Source: Maribrevibacterium harenarium (GTDB taxonomy: Bacteria > Pseudomonadota > Gammaproteobacteria > Pseudomonadales > Marinomonadaceae). From it: DNA of 34,748 nucleotides. Below, one piece after another: positions 1-9,046 of this stretch. The translations under genes were made by a program, and so were the position numbers. The notes under the pieces are model-generated. The model made no database searches and was not told the DNA's origin. It worked only from the letters and a program-made list of their open reading frames with translations. The stretch covers positions 1-34,748 of the forward strand of contig NZ_VFRR01000037.1 of assembly GCF_006385675.1 (NCBI RefSeq), written 5' to 3'. Within the stretch, counting starts at the first letter, position 1, and each line of letters begins with the position of its first letter.

Positions 1-136
1 ATCACTTAGAGTAAAAATAAGACGAGAGAAAAACGGCAGGATCAGCTGATCGGAATAGACCGAAACGAGCGATCGCAATCACCGGAATACGCATTTAAAC
101 TAATTTTTACCACTTTAATTTGGATCGCCCGAGCTC
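1..136. other. Non-coding window start, downstream of glgP
   Basis: No convincing gene is seen. It contains a 30-codon open frame on the minus strand, too short and without a recognisable product, and short palindromes such as GATCAGCTGATC. No T-tract hairpin typical of an intrinsic terminator for glgP is visible before the window edge. Confidence 0.5.
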
Positions 137-2608
137 TTATTGAACTTTCCAGATCTCGTCGTTATAGTTTCTAATAGTGCGATCACTTGAGAAACGTCCA
201 CTGCAACTTGTATTCAGTATACTCATCTCCAACCATCTCTCTCTGGCTTTGTAGGTTTCGGCAACCGATTTTTGAGTATTAACAAAACCACGGAAATCAG
301 CCGCTGTCATCCATGCATCATAGCGACTACGGATAGAAGCCGAGACTGAGTCAAAAATACCTGGTTCAGACTGGTTAAAGTGACCTGACTCTATGAGATT
401 CATTACGCGTTTAAAGTCTGAATCTGCATCGATTAGCGCATTAGGATCATAGCTCAAACGAGCTTCCTCAACCTGTGTTGAATCTAACCCAAACAGGAAG
501 AAATTTTCCGCGCCAACTGCCTCACGGATCTCAATGTTTGCACCATCTAGCGTGCCAATGGTACAAGCACCGTTCATCATGAACTTCATATTGCCCGTAC
601 CAGAAGCTTCCTTGCCTGCGGTGGAAATCTGTTCCGAAAGATCTGCCGCCGGCGCAATTACTTCCATAAAGCTCACTTTGTAGTCCGGTATAAAAGCAAC
701 CTTCAGCCATTTTTCACACTTTGGATTCGAGTTCACGACTTCAGCTACACTGTTTACCAACTTGATAATAGTTTTTGCCATAGCATACCCCGGTGCCGCT
801 TTACCACCGATTAGCACTGCGCGCGGAACCATTCCTGACGTATCACCACGACATATTCTGTCATACAGATGAATAACATGGAGCACATTGAGAAGTTGGC
901 GTTTGTATTCGTGAATACGTTTTACCTGCACGTCAAATAGCATAGTAGTATCAAAACTGACCGACGTTGTTGCTTTAACTAATTCAGCTAAACGCCGCTT
1001 ATTATCCAACTTTACGTTATGCCACTGTTTCTGGAACTCCTTATCCGTGGCAAATGGCTTGAGCAGCGCCAATTGATCAAGATTAGTTACCCACTCCTCA
1101 CCGATCTTAGAACTAATCAGGTCGCGCAATCCTGGGTTTGAGTGGTGCAGCCAGCGGCGAGGCGTAACTCCATTGGTTTTGTTATTGAATTTTTCGGGCC
1201 AAAACTCATAAAAATCTGCGAACAGACCCACCTTAAGAAGATCTGTATGTAGTGCTGCAACACCGTTAACAGAGAAACTACCGATAATGGCAAGATAAGC
1301 CATTCGGATTCGTGGCTCACCCTCTTCATCAATAATGGACATACGACGCAGACGCTCATTGTCATCTGGATACCGACTCGAAACCTCTGCAAGGAAGCGG
1401 GCGTTAATCTCGTAGATGATATCTAGGAGGCGTGGCAACATCGATGCGAACATTCGTACAGACCAAGTTTCCAAAGCTTCTGGTAACAGCGTATGGTTTG
1501 TATAGGCCATCGTATTGGTGGTAATACTCCATGCTTCATCCCACTGAAGACCATGATCATCCATCAACAACCGCATCAATTCAGCAACTGCAATGGTTGG
1601 ATGGGTATCATTCAACTGGAATACGTTTTTTTCTGCAAAGCTTGTGAATTTTTCACCTTTATGTCGAACCCAATGTTGCAGAATGTCCTGCAGACTAGCC
1701 GACGACAGGAAGTACTGCTGACGTAACCGTAACTGTTTACCGTTTTCGCTAGAATCGTTCGGATAGAGCACCATGGTAATCTGTTCAGCAAGATTCTTTG
1801 CAGCCACAGCATCAACGTAACTACCTGCATTAAATTCATCCAGATTAAACTCATCAGTCGCTTCCGATTTCCAAAGACGTAGAGTGTTTACAGTGTCGTT
1901 ACGGTAGCCAGGCACTGGCATATCGTAAGGAACAGCCATCACGTCACTTGTATCTAGCCAGCTAGCACGCATCTGACCTGTTTCATCAGTGTAATAATTG
2001 GTACGGCCATAGAACTTAACGCGGAATGTATTTTCAGGGCTCTCAATTTCCCACGGATTACCTTTGCGCAACCAGTTATCAGGAGCTTCTACCTGATAGC
2101 CCTCCTCGATACGTTGGTGAAACATCCCATACTCATAACGAATGCCATAGCCAGTGACGGGAAGCGCCAGTGACGCGCAGCTATCTAGGAAACAAGCTGC
2201 CAGACGGCCAAGACCACCATTACCCAAACCAGCATCCATCTCCTCGTCAACTAAGCTTTCCAACGACACCGCGTAATCCTGAAGAGCTGCACGAGTTTCA
2301 GCATCTAGATCAAGGTTAAGAATCGCATTGTTGATAGCCCGCCCCATAAGGAACTCTAGTGATAAGTAAGCCACACGTTTCTGGTCCATATCACGATAGC
2401 GGTTACGAGTCTCTCGCCAGCCCCGAATCTGGTGGTCTCGTAGCGTAAGTGCCAGTGCGTTATATAGATAGTAGTGGGATGCATCTACCTCATCACGACC
2501 AAGTGTCAACTCAAAATGACGTTTTAGATCGTCACTTATGGAATCGCAACTAGAATGGTTAACTTTTAGCGCTTTTGATTTAAACGAAGATTTATTCGTC
2601 TTGCTCAC
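137..2608 (-). CDS. glgP: Glycogen/alpha-glucan phosphorylase
   Basis: GT35 phosphorylase that cleaves alpha-1,4-glucan with phosphate to glucose-1-phosphate in the cytoplasm, using pyridoxal phosphate. The 823 residues match the family length (E. coli GlgP about 815) and align throughout: EFLMGRAINNA near the N-terminus, the GLGNGGLGRLAACFLDS active-site loop, NGVTPRRWL, and EASGTGNMKF containing the PLP lysine (about Lys675). The open frame runs 68 codons further upstream, but that extension does not resemble GlgP. I place the start at a GTG (2606-2608) preceded by AAGGA eight bases away. It is the last gene of a leftward amylosucrase-glgB-glgP operon and would release glucose-1-phosphate from the glucan made by its neighbours. 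A 253-base gap separates it from glgB. Confidence 0.96.
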   Translation of the reverse strand: MSKTNKSSFKSKALKVNHSSCDSISDDLKRHFELTLGRDEVDASHYYLYNALALTLRDHQIRGWRETRNRYRDMDQKRVAYLSLEFLMGRAINNAILNLDLDAETRAALQDYAVSLESLVDEEMDAGLGNGGLGRLAACFLDSCASLALPVTGYGIRYEYGMFHQRIEEGYQVEAPDNWLRKGNPWEIESPENTFRVKFYGRTNYYTDETGQMRASWLDTSDVMAVPYDMPVPGYRNDTVNTLRLWKSEATDEFNLDEFNAGSYVDAVAAKNLAEQITMVLYPNDSSENGKQLRLRQQYFLSSASLQDILQHWVRHKGEKFTSFAEKNVFQLNDTHPTIAVAELMRLLMDDHGLQWDEAWSITTNTMAYTNHTLLPEALETWSVRMFASMLPRLLDIIYEINARFLAEVSSRYPDDNERLRRMSIIDEEGEPRIRMAYLAIIGSFSVNGVAALHTDLLKVGLFADFYEFWPEKFNNKTNGVTPRRWLHHSNPGLRDLISSKIGEEWVTNLDQLALLKPFATDKEFQKQWHNVKLDNKRRLAELVKATTSVSFDTTMLFDVQVKRIHEYKRQLLNVLHVIHLYDRICRGDTSGMVPRAVLIGGKAAPGYAMAKTIIKLVNSVAEVVNSNPKCEKWLKVAFIPDYKVSFMEVIAPAADLSEQISTAGKEASGTGNMKFMMNGACTIGTLDGANIEIREAVGAENFFLFGLDSTQVEEARLSYDPNALIDADSDFKRVMNLIESGHFNQSEPGIFDSVSASIRSRYDAWMTAADFRGFVNTQKSVAETYKARERWLEMSILNTSCSGRFSSDRTIRNYNDEIWKVQ

Positions 2609-2861
2609 AATAGGTTTCCTTCTACTGATTCGCTGTTGCCAGCAGGATTGAAGAACTGTAACTGGATTGGATAAATTGGGTGCCGGCGATAAACAAACAT
2701 TTTTCTCGGATAATCTCATCGCAGGACGAGAGCAGGAGCTGCCAGTGTGTAAAGCCTTGCCGTGTGGGTAACCTAAAAGGCATAGAATCACTGCCACGGT
2801 TAAAGGCACCAAACTGATCAGAGCTCCCCGGCAGGAGATTCCATAGACTCAGACCTCTTCC
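2609..2861 (-). other. glgB-glgP intergenic region, possible small ORF
   Basis: The gap is unusually long for an operon. In the minus direction an ATG-started frame of about 54 codons ends just before the glgP ribosome-binding site. Its product has no homology I recognise and no clear Shine-Dalgarno sequence. The glgP frame is also open across the whole gap. It could be a leader, a decayed gene or chance; no hairpin with a T-tract was seen. Confidence 0.3.
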
Positions 2862-5075
2862 TCAGATCACTTTGAAAAACTGTACCGCCAGAGGTGCCAA
2901 CAAGATACCAACTGATGAATTAAATCCATCTGCAGGAACTTGATCAGTGTAGATCAGACTACTATTTCCCTGTCCTGAGCCACCGTAGCGCAGGTCATCT
3001 GAATTTAGAATCTCTTCAAGATGTACACTATCCGGAACACCAAAACGGTAATGTTCATGAAGATTTGGCGTCATGTTGAGCGTCACAATCAGCTGTTCTT
3101 CATCCTGCGCTTTACGCATCCAGACCAACACAGACTGTTCGTGATTGTTAGCCTGAATCCACTCAAAGCACATATCGTCAATATCTTGCTGATAAAGAGA
3201 TGGGTGCTCCTTCAACAGTTGATTAAGATCTGTAACAAAACTCTGAATACCTTGATGGAAATGGCTATCTAAGAGATGCCAATCCAGACTTTGATTGTGA
3301 TTCCACTCACTGCGCTGAGCAAATTCAGCGCCCATAAAAAGTAGCTTTTTACCCGGATGGCTCCACATAAAGCCCAGATAGCTGCGCAGGTTTGCAAACT
3401 GTTGCCACTCATCGCCAGGCATTTTATTTATCAGCGAACCTTTACCATGCACTACTTCGTCGTGGCTTAGTGGCAAGACGAACTTCTCGCTAAAGGCGTA
3501 CATCAGACCAAAGGTCAGTTGATCCTGATGATACTGGCGATAAATAGGGTCATGCTCAATATATGAGAGCGTGTCATTCATCCACCCCATATTCCATTTG
3601 TAGTGGAAACCTACACCACCAGCTGAAACGGGCTGCGTAATGCCTGGGAACGATGTTGATTCTTCAGCGATCATCAACACGCCTGGGAAATTAAAGCAAA
3701 CACGGCTATTCACCTGCTGCAGCATCGCGATCGCTTCCAGGTTTTCGCGGCCACCATACTGATTCGGGACCCACTGGCCCGCTTCACGGCTATAATCCAG
3801 ATATAGCATTGATGCAACTGCATCAACACGTAAACCATCTATGTGAAACTCATCAAACCAATAGAACGCATTGCTAATTAGGTAGGTAAGTACCTCACGA
3901 CGCCCATAGTTAAAGATTAGAGTATTCCAATCAGGATGAAATCCTTGCTTAGGATCCATATGCTCATAAAGTGCGGTGCCGTCGAACTGCCCCAGACCAT
4001 GTTCATCGGTTGGAAAATGTCCCGGCACCCAGTCGATCAAAACGCCTATGCCTTCTTGGTGACAGCAATCGATAAAGTAGCGGAACTCATCTGGCGTTCC
4101 AAAACGGATAGTGGGTGCGAACAACCCTATTGGCTGATATCCCCAGGAACCATCAAACGGAAATTCGCTCACGGGCATTGTCTGGATATGAGTAAAACCC
4201 ATAGACTTGACGTAGGGTATCAACTCTTCAGCTAACTCTACGTAACTGAGATAACGATTACCCTCTTCTGGTTTTCGCTTCCAAGATCCCAGATGCAGTT
4301 CATATATTGAAAGTGGCTGGTCATAGCTCTGTGTTTCGGAGCGCTTATCCATCCATGACTGATCTCCCCATTGATGATTGCTTTCATTAACTACAACTGA
4401 TGCAGTCTGAGGAGGATGTTGGAAACCTCTTCCATAGGGATCAGCTTTTAGCGGTAAACGATTACCCTGAGCATCGATGATCTCGTATTTGTAGTTTGAA
4501 CCTGATGCAACACCTGGTATGAAAATATCCCACAAACCCGAGCCTAGGTTACGACGCATGACATGACGCCTGCCATCCCAATAGTTAAAGTTACCTACAA
4601 CTGATACGCGACTAGCGGATGGAGCCCAAACAACAAAATGGGTACCTTCAACACCACCTAACGTTTTGGGGTGTGCGCCCATCCACTTATACGCACGCTC
4701 ATCGGTACCTTCAGAAAACAGATAATGTTGCTGCTCAGTCAACAGTTCTCCAAAGGAATATGGATCTACCTCTATGTGGCTTTGCCCTTCCCAAACAACC
4801 TCTAGGAAATAACCAAAGCGTTTCTTTCGACGGGCAAGAGGCAGTTCAAATAATCCCTCAGATGAGATCTGATTAAGCTCACCTAAGCAACGTCCTGTCT
4901 TTGAATCTATCAACTTTACCGATTGAGCATTGGGCAGTAAGGCCCTTAGAACCAAACCGACATGACTAGGACGCTCGTGTAGCCCCAGCACCGAGAAAAC
5001 GTCCTGGTGGTATCCCCCAACAATTGCGGAAATAGTCCCCTCATCGAGTGAAGGTTCATATTTTTTTGCTGACAT
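2862..5075 (-). CDS. glgB: 1,4-alpha-glucan branching enzyme
   Basis: GH13 branching enzyme that makes alpha-1,6 branches in alpha-1,4-glucan. It has 737 residues, close to E. coli GlgB (728). An N-terminal CBM48 region (THFVVWAPSASRVSVVGNFNYWDGR) is followed by the (beta/alpha)8 domain with GLRVDAVASMLY (nucleophile Asp), MIAEESTSFPG (acid/base Glu) and LPLSHDEVVHGKGS (transition-state Asp), then a C-terminal beta domain. The ATG at 5073-5075 is preferred over the open extension because AAGGA lies eight bases upstream and MSAKKYEPSLDE suits the family N-terminus. It sits 44 bases after the amylosucrase gene and would branch the linear glucan that enzyme makes. Confidence 0.96.
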   Translation of the reverse strand: MSAKKYEPSLDEGTISAIVGGYHQDVFSVLGLHERPSHVGLVLRALLPNAQSVKLIDSKTGRCLGELNQISSEGLFELPLARRKKRFGYFLEVVWEGQSHIEVDPYSFGELLTEQQHYLFSEGTDERAYKWMGAHPKTLGGVEGTHFVVWAPSASRVSVVGNFNYWDGRRHVMRRNLGSGLWDIFIPGVASGSNYKYEIIDAQGNRLPLKADPYGRGFQHPPQTASVVVNESNHQWGDQSWMDKRSETQSYDQPLSIYELHLGSWKRKPEEGNRYLSYVELAEELIPYVKSMGFTHIQTMPVSEFPFDGSWGYQPIGLFAPTIRFGTPDEFRYFIDCCHQEGIGVLIDWVPGHFPTDEHGLGQFDGTALYEHMDPKQGFHPDWNTLIFNYGRREVLTYLISNAFYWFDEFHIDGLRVDAVASMLYLDYSREAGQWVPNQYGGRENLEAIAMLQQVNSRVCFNFPGVLMIAEESTSFPGITQPVSAGGVGFHYKWNMGWMNDTLSYIEHDPIYRQYHQDQLTFGLMYAFSEKFVLPLSHDEVVHGKGSLINKMPGDEWQQFANLRSYLGFMWSHPGKKLLFMGAEFAQRSEWNHNQSLDWHLLDSHFHQGIQSFVTDLNQLLKEHPSLYQQDIDDMCFEWIQANNHEQSVLVWMRKAQDEEQLIVTLNMTPNLHEHYRFGVPDSVHLEEILNSDDLRYGGSGQGNSSLIYTDQVPADGFNSSVGILLAPLAVQFFKVI

Positions 5076-5119
5076 TCTGCTTCCTTTTCGACTTATATCG
5101 CTTCGGACAGTACTCAAAC

Positions 5120-7033
5120 CTAAGCGGATACCGGAGTGGCAATCCATTTGACTTCATAAGGCCCCAATGCAATAGCCGGCCCTGTTAGCTGATCGCCGTT
5201 GATAAGTTCGATTAGGTTCTCGCTACTAAGAATATCAACAATTGAGCTAGGTATTGTCAGCGCGTGTTCGCTAAAATTAGCCAGCACCAACAGGTTTTGG
5301 GAATCACTCAATCTGGCAAAGGCAAACACATGAGGATTGTAAGTTTCCAAAATCTCTGTTTGATAGGCACCAAACACTGGATTGGATTTACGTATCGCGA
5401 TCAATTTAGCTAGGTTTTGCGCTATTCGACCCTGTGCTGTGGTTAAATCAGAGGCTAATTCGAAATCAAGCTCAGAGATTTGCTTGCGATTCACCCAACG
5501 CGAGTCGTCACATTTATGAGGATCACTTAAATAGGAGTCATCGTTAAGCACACCAAGCTCATCGCCCTGATACAGGAGCGGAACCCCTGTCATGCTAAGA
5601 TTCACTGCATTTAAAAGCTGAATACGACCCAGCGCCAATTCAAGTGCCTTAGAATCCTCGTTGTCGATAGCCTGCTCTAGACCGGCTAGACTTGCCAAGG
5701 TTCCACATACTCGACAATCTCCGTTTTCAGGATTCATCTGGAATGGCACTCCGCGCGCAAAACTGCCCGCAAATTGGCCAGTATAAAAACGGTTCAAGAA
5801 AATGCGGTGATCGTGCCCATTAATGCCCAAGCGATCTGAGATCGCGTCATCCCAAGTCCAGCCGATATCATCGTGACAACGTATATAGTTCACCCAACGC
5901 GTCTGTTCTGGAATCTGGAAGCTCTTCATCAATGACGCAGTAAGTAGCTTGGTTTGCCGCGTGGCCAGTGACTCCCACATCAATGCCATCATTAATGGAT
6001 TGTAAGACAGTTGGCACTCATCCATACCGATATAACGGTTTACTTCATCAGGATGAACGATCGCTTCGGATTTAAAAAGCAGTTCTGGAGCACTGATGCG
6101 CAAACAAGCATTAAACGCCTTTATAAGGGTATGAGCACCTGGCAAACTCTCACAGACAGTCCCTTTTTGCTTCCAAATAAAAGCGAGTGCATCCAAACGC
6201 AGAACATCACACCCCAAACTAGCCAGATGTAGCATCTGGTCGGTAATTGCGACAAACACCTCGGGATTCGAGTAGTTCAGGTCCCACTGGAAAGAGTTAA
6301 AAGTTGTCCAGACCCAGCGTTCGAGTTCTGGGTTAAATGTGAATGATCCACGCCGTACCGTTGGAAAAATTTCACGCAAAGTGGCGTTGTATTCATTCAC
6401 TTCTCGTTCAGAATCCAACAGATAGTAATAACCTTGGTAGCGGCGATCACCTGCCTGCGCCGCTTTGGCCCACTCATGTTCATCAGAAGTATGGTTGAAT
6501 ACAAAGTCGAGTACCAAACGTATACCCTCTCCATGAAGTGCATCAGCCAGAGCTTTCAGATCATCATTAGATCCTAGTCTCGGATTGACCGTCCGGTAAT
6601 CCGAAACAGCGTAGCCTCCATCACTATCGCCTTCAGGAGCTAGATACAACGGCATAAGGTGTAGGTATGTAATACCTAGCTGTTTCAAATAGGGAATACG
6701 CTTTTGCAGTTTTATCAGATCGCCCGCAAACAGATCAACATACACCGCGATACCAAGATTTTGTTCTGAATGGTACCAGAGAGGATCCTGCACTGAGGAA
6801 GCAAATGTATGTTCGTCGAAGTGCCTAGCCAACTGGCGCATTAGTTGCTGGATGTGAAAATGAAGATCGTAATGGTCAGAATAGAGCTCTAACATCGACT
6901 CAAAAAGAGGCTGAAAATAGATATTAAGATTCTCTTTAAACTGAATTCTTGCCCCCTTATTCTTCCAACGCCGCGCAGCAATAGAAGGCCAAATTCGTTC
7001 TAGCGTTTTAGTCGATTCGTACACTATATCCAT
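5120..7033 (-). CDS. Amylosucrase (GH13 subfamily 4)
   Basis: Predicted sucrose:1,4-alpha-glucan glucosyltransferase, converting sucrose to fructose and extending an alpha-1,4-glucan. The 637 residues align from end to end with Neisseria polysaccharea amylosucrase as I recall it. Landmarks are a helical N-terminal domain, YLHLMPLY, SDGGYAVSDYRTVNP, DFVFNHTSDEHEW, WTTFNSFQWDLNYSNP, LRLDALAFIWKQ with nucleophile Asp281, FKSEAIVHPDE with acid/base Glu323, RCHDDIGWTW, FARGVPFQ and DDSRW. The Asp of SDGGY and the Arg of DDSRW correspond to the salt-bridge pair that separates amylosucrases from plain sucrose hydrolases, favouring glucan synthesis. It is the first gene of the operon with glgB and glgP, and divergent from an alpha-glucoside importer. 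A sucrose hydrolase or isomerase activity remains possible. Confidence 0.93.
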   Translation of the reverse strand: MDIVYESTKTLERIWPSIAARRWKNKGARIQFKENLNIYFQPLFESMLELYSDHYDLHFHIQQLMRQLARHFDEHTFASSVQDPLWYHSEQNLGIAVYVDLFAGDLIKLQKRIPYLKQLGITYLHLMPLYLAPEGDSDGGYAVSDYRTVNPRLGSNDDLKALADALHGEGIRLVLDFVFNHTSDEHEWAKAAQAGDRRYQGYYYLLDSEREVNEYNATLREIFPTVRRGSFTFNPELERWVWTTFNSFQWDLNYSNPEVFVAITDQMLHLASLGCDVLRLDALAFIWKQKGTVCESLPGAHTLIKAFNACLRISAPELLFKSEAIVHPDEVNRYIGMDECQLSYNPLMMALMWESLATRQTKLLTASLMKSFQIPEQTRWVNYIRCHDDIGWTWDDAISDRLGINGHDHRIFLNRFYTGQFAGSFARGVPFQMNPENGDCRVCGTLASLAGLEQAIDNEDSKALELALGRIQLLNAVNLSMTGVPLLYQGDELGVLNDDSYLSDPHKCDDSRWVNRKQISELDFELASDLTTAQGRIAQNLAKLIAIRKSNPVFGAYQTEILETYNPHVFAFARLSDSQNLLVLANFSEHALTIPSSIVDILSSENLIELINGDQLTGPAIALGPYEVKWIATPVSA

Positions 7034-7557
7034 AATGATTTACTCAAAATTTTAAACTTAACAAGTTACTAAATGTTTTTAAGTAAAAATTAAGTTCATC
7101 GTTGTGATGTATTATTTCTTTAAGTTATTAGGCAGACTTTCCTAAAAAGTGTCAATCAGCTAAAAAAATTAAGTTAAATTTAAAATAGGTCAAGGATTAC
7201 CTATTTCAGAGATAGCTATCTAGTGAGTAAGCTGTTTAATTTAATGATAATCTAAGCAAGTCATATCATACCCTTACCGCCTTCCTATTGAGATTGAGTG
7301 CAGCTCTCAAGACTTACAAATTAAAACAATGGCGTGCTCGTATTAGTATTGCATTCTCTCAAATGCAATACTAATACTCTGTAAGACTAATTAATATTAA
7401 GAAAAATTTAAGGGCTGGACGTCCTTGATTAGGTCTAATTTTTTGACAATAATTTAGCTCCTTCTTAATCCTTAAAGAAGAAAATTTAACCAGTTTTAAT
7501 TCCTGACTGATAATAACAATAACGGGCGATCGATACGAAAGCCGGTAAGGAGTAATC
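7034..7557. promoter_or_regulatory. Divergent control region, amylosucrase operon / agl operon
   Basis: This AT-rich 524-base region must carry promoters for both operons. On the amylosucrase side TTAAGTT occurs at 7090, 7120 and 7169, and AACTTAACAAGTT (7055-7067) is palindromic. In the middle lies a perfect inverted repeat, listed separately. Near aglE there is a TTGACA (7443-7448) followed by only a weak -10-like sequence, a GGACGTCC palindrome (7417-7424), and AAGGAG just before the aglE ATG. No regulator gene (for example an AglR-type LacI protein) is present in the window. Confidence 0.6.
7340..7377. repeat. Perfect 16-bp inverted repeat
   Basis: GTATTAGTATTGCATT (7340-7355) and its exact complement (7362-7377) are separated by six bases. 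No T-tract follows on either strand, so an ordinary intrinsic terminator is unlikely. It may be an operator, an RNA hairpin in a leader, or a small mobile remnant. Confidence 0.85.
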
Positions 7558-8919
7558 ATGAAAAAGTCTCTTCTGTCAGCCGCAATCGCACTGACCCTTT
7601 CTGCTAACTACGCAGTAGCTGATAACCATGGTGGCTTGATGTTTGAGCCGGGTAAAGACACCCGTTTCCACTGGGCCAGCTACGAAGCCCTTAAATCTTC
7701 TAACCTAAAAGGTCAGACTGTTTCTGTATTTGGTCCTTGGATGGGTTCAGAAAAAGAGCACTTCGAAAACGTGATCAAGTACTTTGAAGAAGCAACTGGC
7801 GCGAAAGTAGAATACGCGGGTTCTGATTCCTTCGAACAGCAGATCGTGATTGATGCTCAGGCAGGCAGTGCTCCCAATATTGCGATTTTTCCACAGCCAG
7901 GTTTAGCGGCGGATTTAGCCTCCAAAGGCTTCCTAGCCCCCCTCGACAGCAATGTTGAAGCGGCCATCAAGTCAGATTATGCGGCGGGTCAGTCGTGGGT
8001 AGATTTGGCTACATTTGACAACCAAAACGGCCAAAAAGACCTATATGGTGTGTTTTACCGCGCAGATTTGAAGTCATTGGTTTGGTATTCGCCGGATAAC
8101 TTCGAAGACGCGGGCTACGCTCTTCCACAATCTATGGAAGAGCTGAAAGCGCTGACTCAAGAGATCGTGGCCGATGGCGGCACTCCTTGGTGTATCGGTT
8201 TAGGTTCTGGTGCGGCGACCGGCTGGCCAGCGACTGACTGGGTAGAAGATATGATGCTGCGTCTGTATCCAGCCTCTGTCTACGACCAGTGGGTAGCAAA
8301 CGATCTGAAATTTAATGATCCTAAAGTCGTTGCTGCGATTGAAGAATTTGGTTGGTTCTCTCGCAATGATGCATACGTAGATGGCGGTTCCGCTGCAGTT
8401 GCGGCGACTGACTTCCGCGATAGTCCGAAAGGTCTGTTTGCGTCTCCGCCAAAATGTTACATGCACCGTCAGGCTTCTTTCATTCCTGCCTTCTTCCCAG
8501 ATGGGGTTGAAGTGGGTCTAGATGCGGATTTCTTCTACTTCCCATCTTACGAGTCAAAAGACTTGGGTAATCCAGTCTTGGGTGCCGGTACTCTGGCAAC
8601 CATTACCAATGACTCGAAAGGCGCCCGTGCGTTTATCGACTTCTTACGTTCACCGATTGCCCATGAATTGTGGATGGCGCAAACCGGCTTCTTGTCTGCC
8701 CATGCGCAAGTGAACCCAGATCTTTACGTGACCGAAACTGCGCGCAAACAAGGTGAAATCCTACGTTACGCGACGACTTTCCGCTTTGACGGTTCGGACC
8801 TAATGCCAGGTAAGATCGGCGCAGGTTCATTCTGGACTGGCATGGTGGATTACTCTGGCGGTAAATCTGCTCAAGAAGTGGGTGACAGCATCCAGAAAAC
8901 TTGGGATGCCTTGAAGTAA
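7558..8919 (+). CDS. aglE: Alpha-glucoside ABC transporter, substrate-binding protein
   Basis: Periplasmic binding protein of a family-1 extracellular solute-binding type, 453 residues. A signal peptide is clear: MKKSLLSAAIALTLSANYAVA with likely cleavage after AVA. The mature protein resembles AglE of Sinorhizobium, which serves sucrose, maltose and trehalose uptake, including the C-terminal stretch around IGAGSFWTGMVDYSGGKSA. The ATG follows AAGGAG. It heads aglE-aglF-aglG-aglK, with two hairpins after its stop that commonly keep binding-protein mRNA at higher levels than the membrane subunits. The substrate is inferred from family and from the divergent amylosucrase operon; another alpha-glucoside is possible. 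Confidence 0.92.
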   Translation: MKKSLLSAAIALTLSANYAVADNHGGLMFEPGKDTRFHWASYEALKSSNLKGQTVSVFGPWMGSEKEHFENVIKYFEEATGAKVEYAGSDSFEQQIVIDAQAGSAPNIAIFPQPGLAADLASKGFLAPLDSNVEAAIKSDYAAGQSWVDLATFDNQNGQKDLYGVFYRADLKSLVWYSPDNFEDAGYALPQSMEELKALTQEIVADGGTPWCIGLGSGAATGWPATDWVEDMMLRLYPASVYDQWVANDLKFNDPKVVAAIEEFGWFSRNDAYVDGGSAAVAATDFRDSPKGLFASPPKCYMHRQASFIPAFFPDGVEVGLDADFFYFPSYESKDLGNPVLGAGTLATITNDSKGARAFIDFLRSPIAHELWMAQTGFLSAHAQVNPDLYVTETARKQGEILRYATTFRFDGSDLMPGKIGAGSFWTGMVDYSGGKSAQEVGDSIQKTWDALK

Positions 8920-8933
8920 CTCTCACTACTAAC

Positions 8934-8992
8934 GACAGCCGCGCCTGTGGCTGTCTCTGTGATACCTGTGTTTACCCGCCGCTCGCGGCGGG
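8934..8992 (+). promoter_or_regulatory. Two intercistronic hairpins after aglE
   Basis: GACAGCC (8934-8940) pairs with GGCTGTC (8949-8955). CCCGCCGC (8975-8982) pairs with GCGGCGGG (8985-8992). Neither is followed by a T-run, so they look like mRNA-stabilising or attenuating structures between a binding-protein gene and its permease genes rather than a full terminator. Confidence 0.65.
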
Positions 8993-9046
8993 CTCTCCTT
9001 GATGGTACTCGGTACTGCAAATAACTTTTTTATAGGTGGAAAGACG

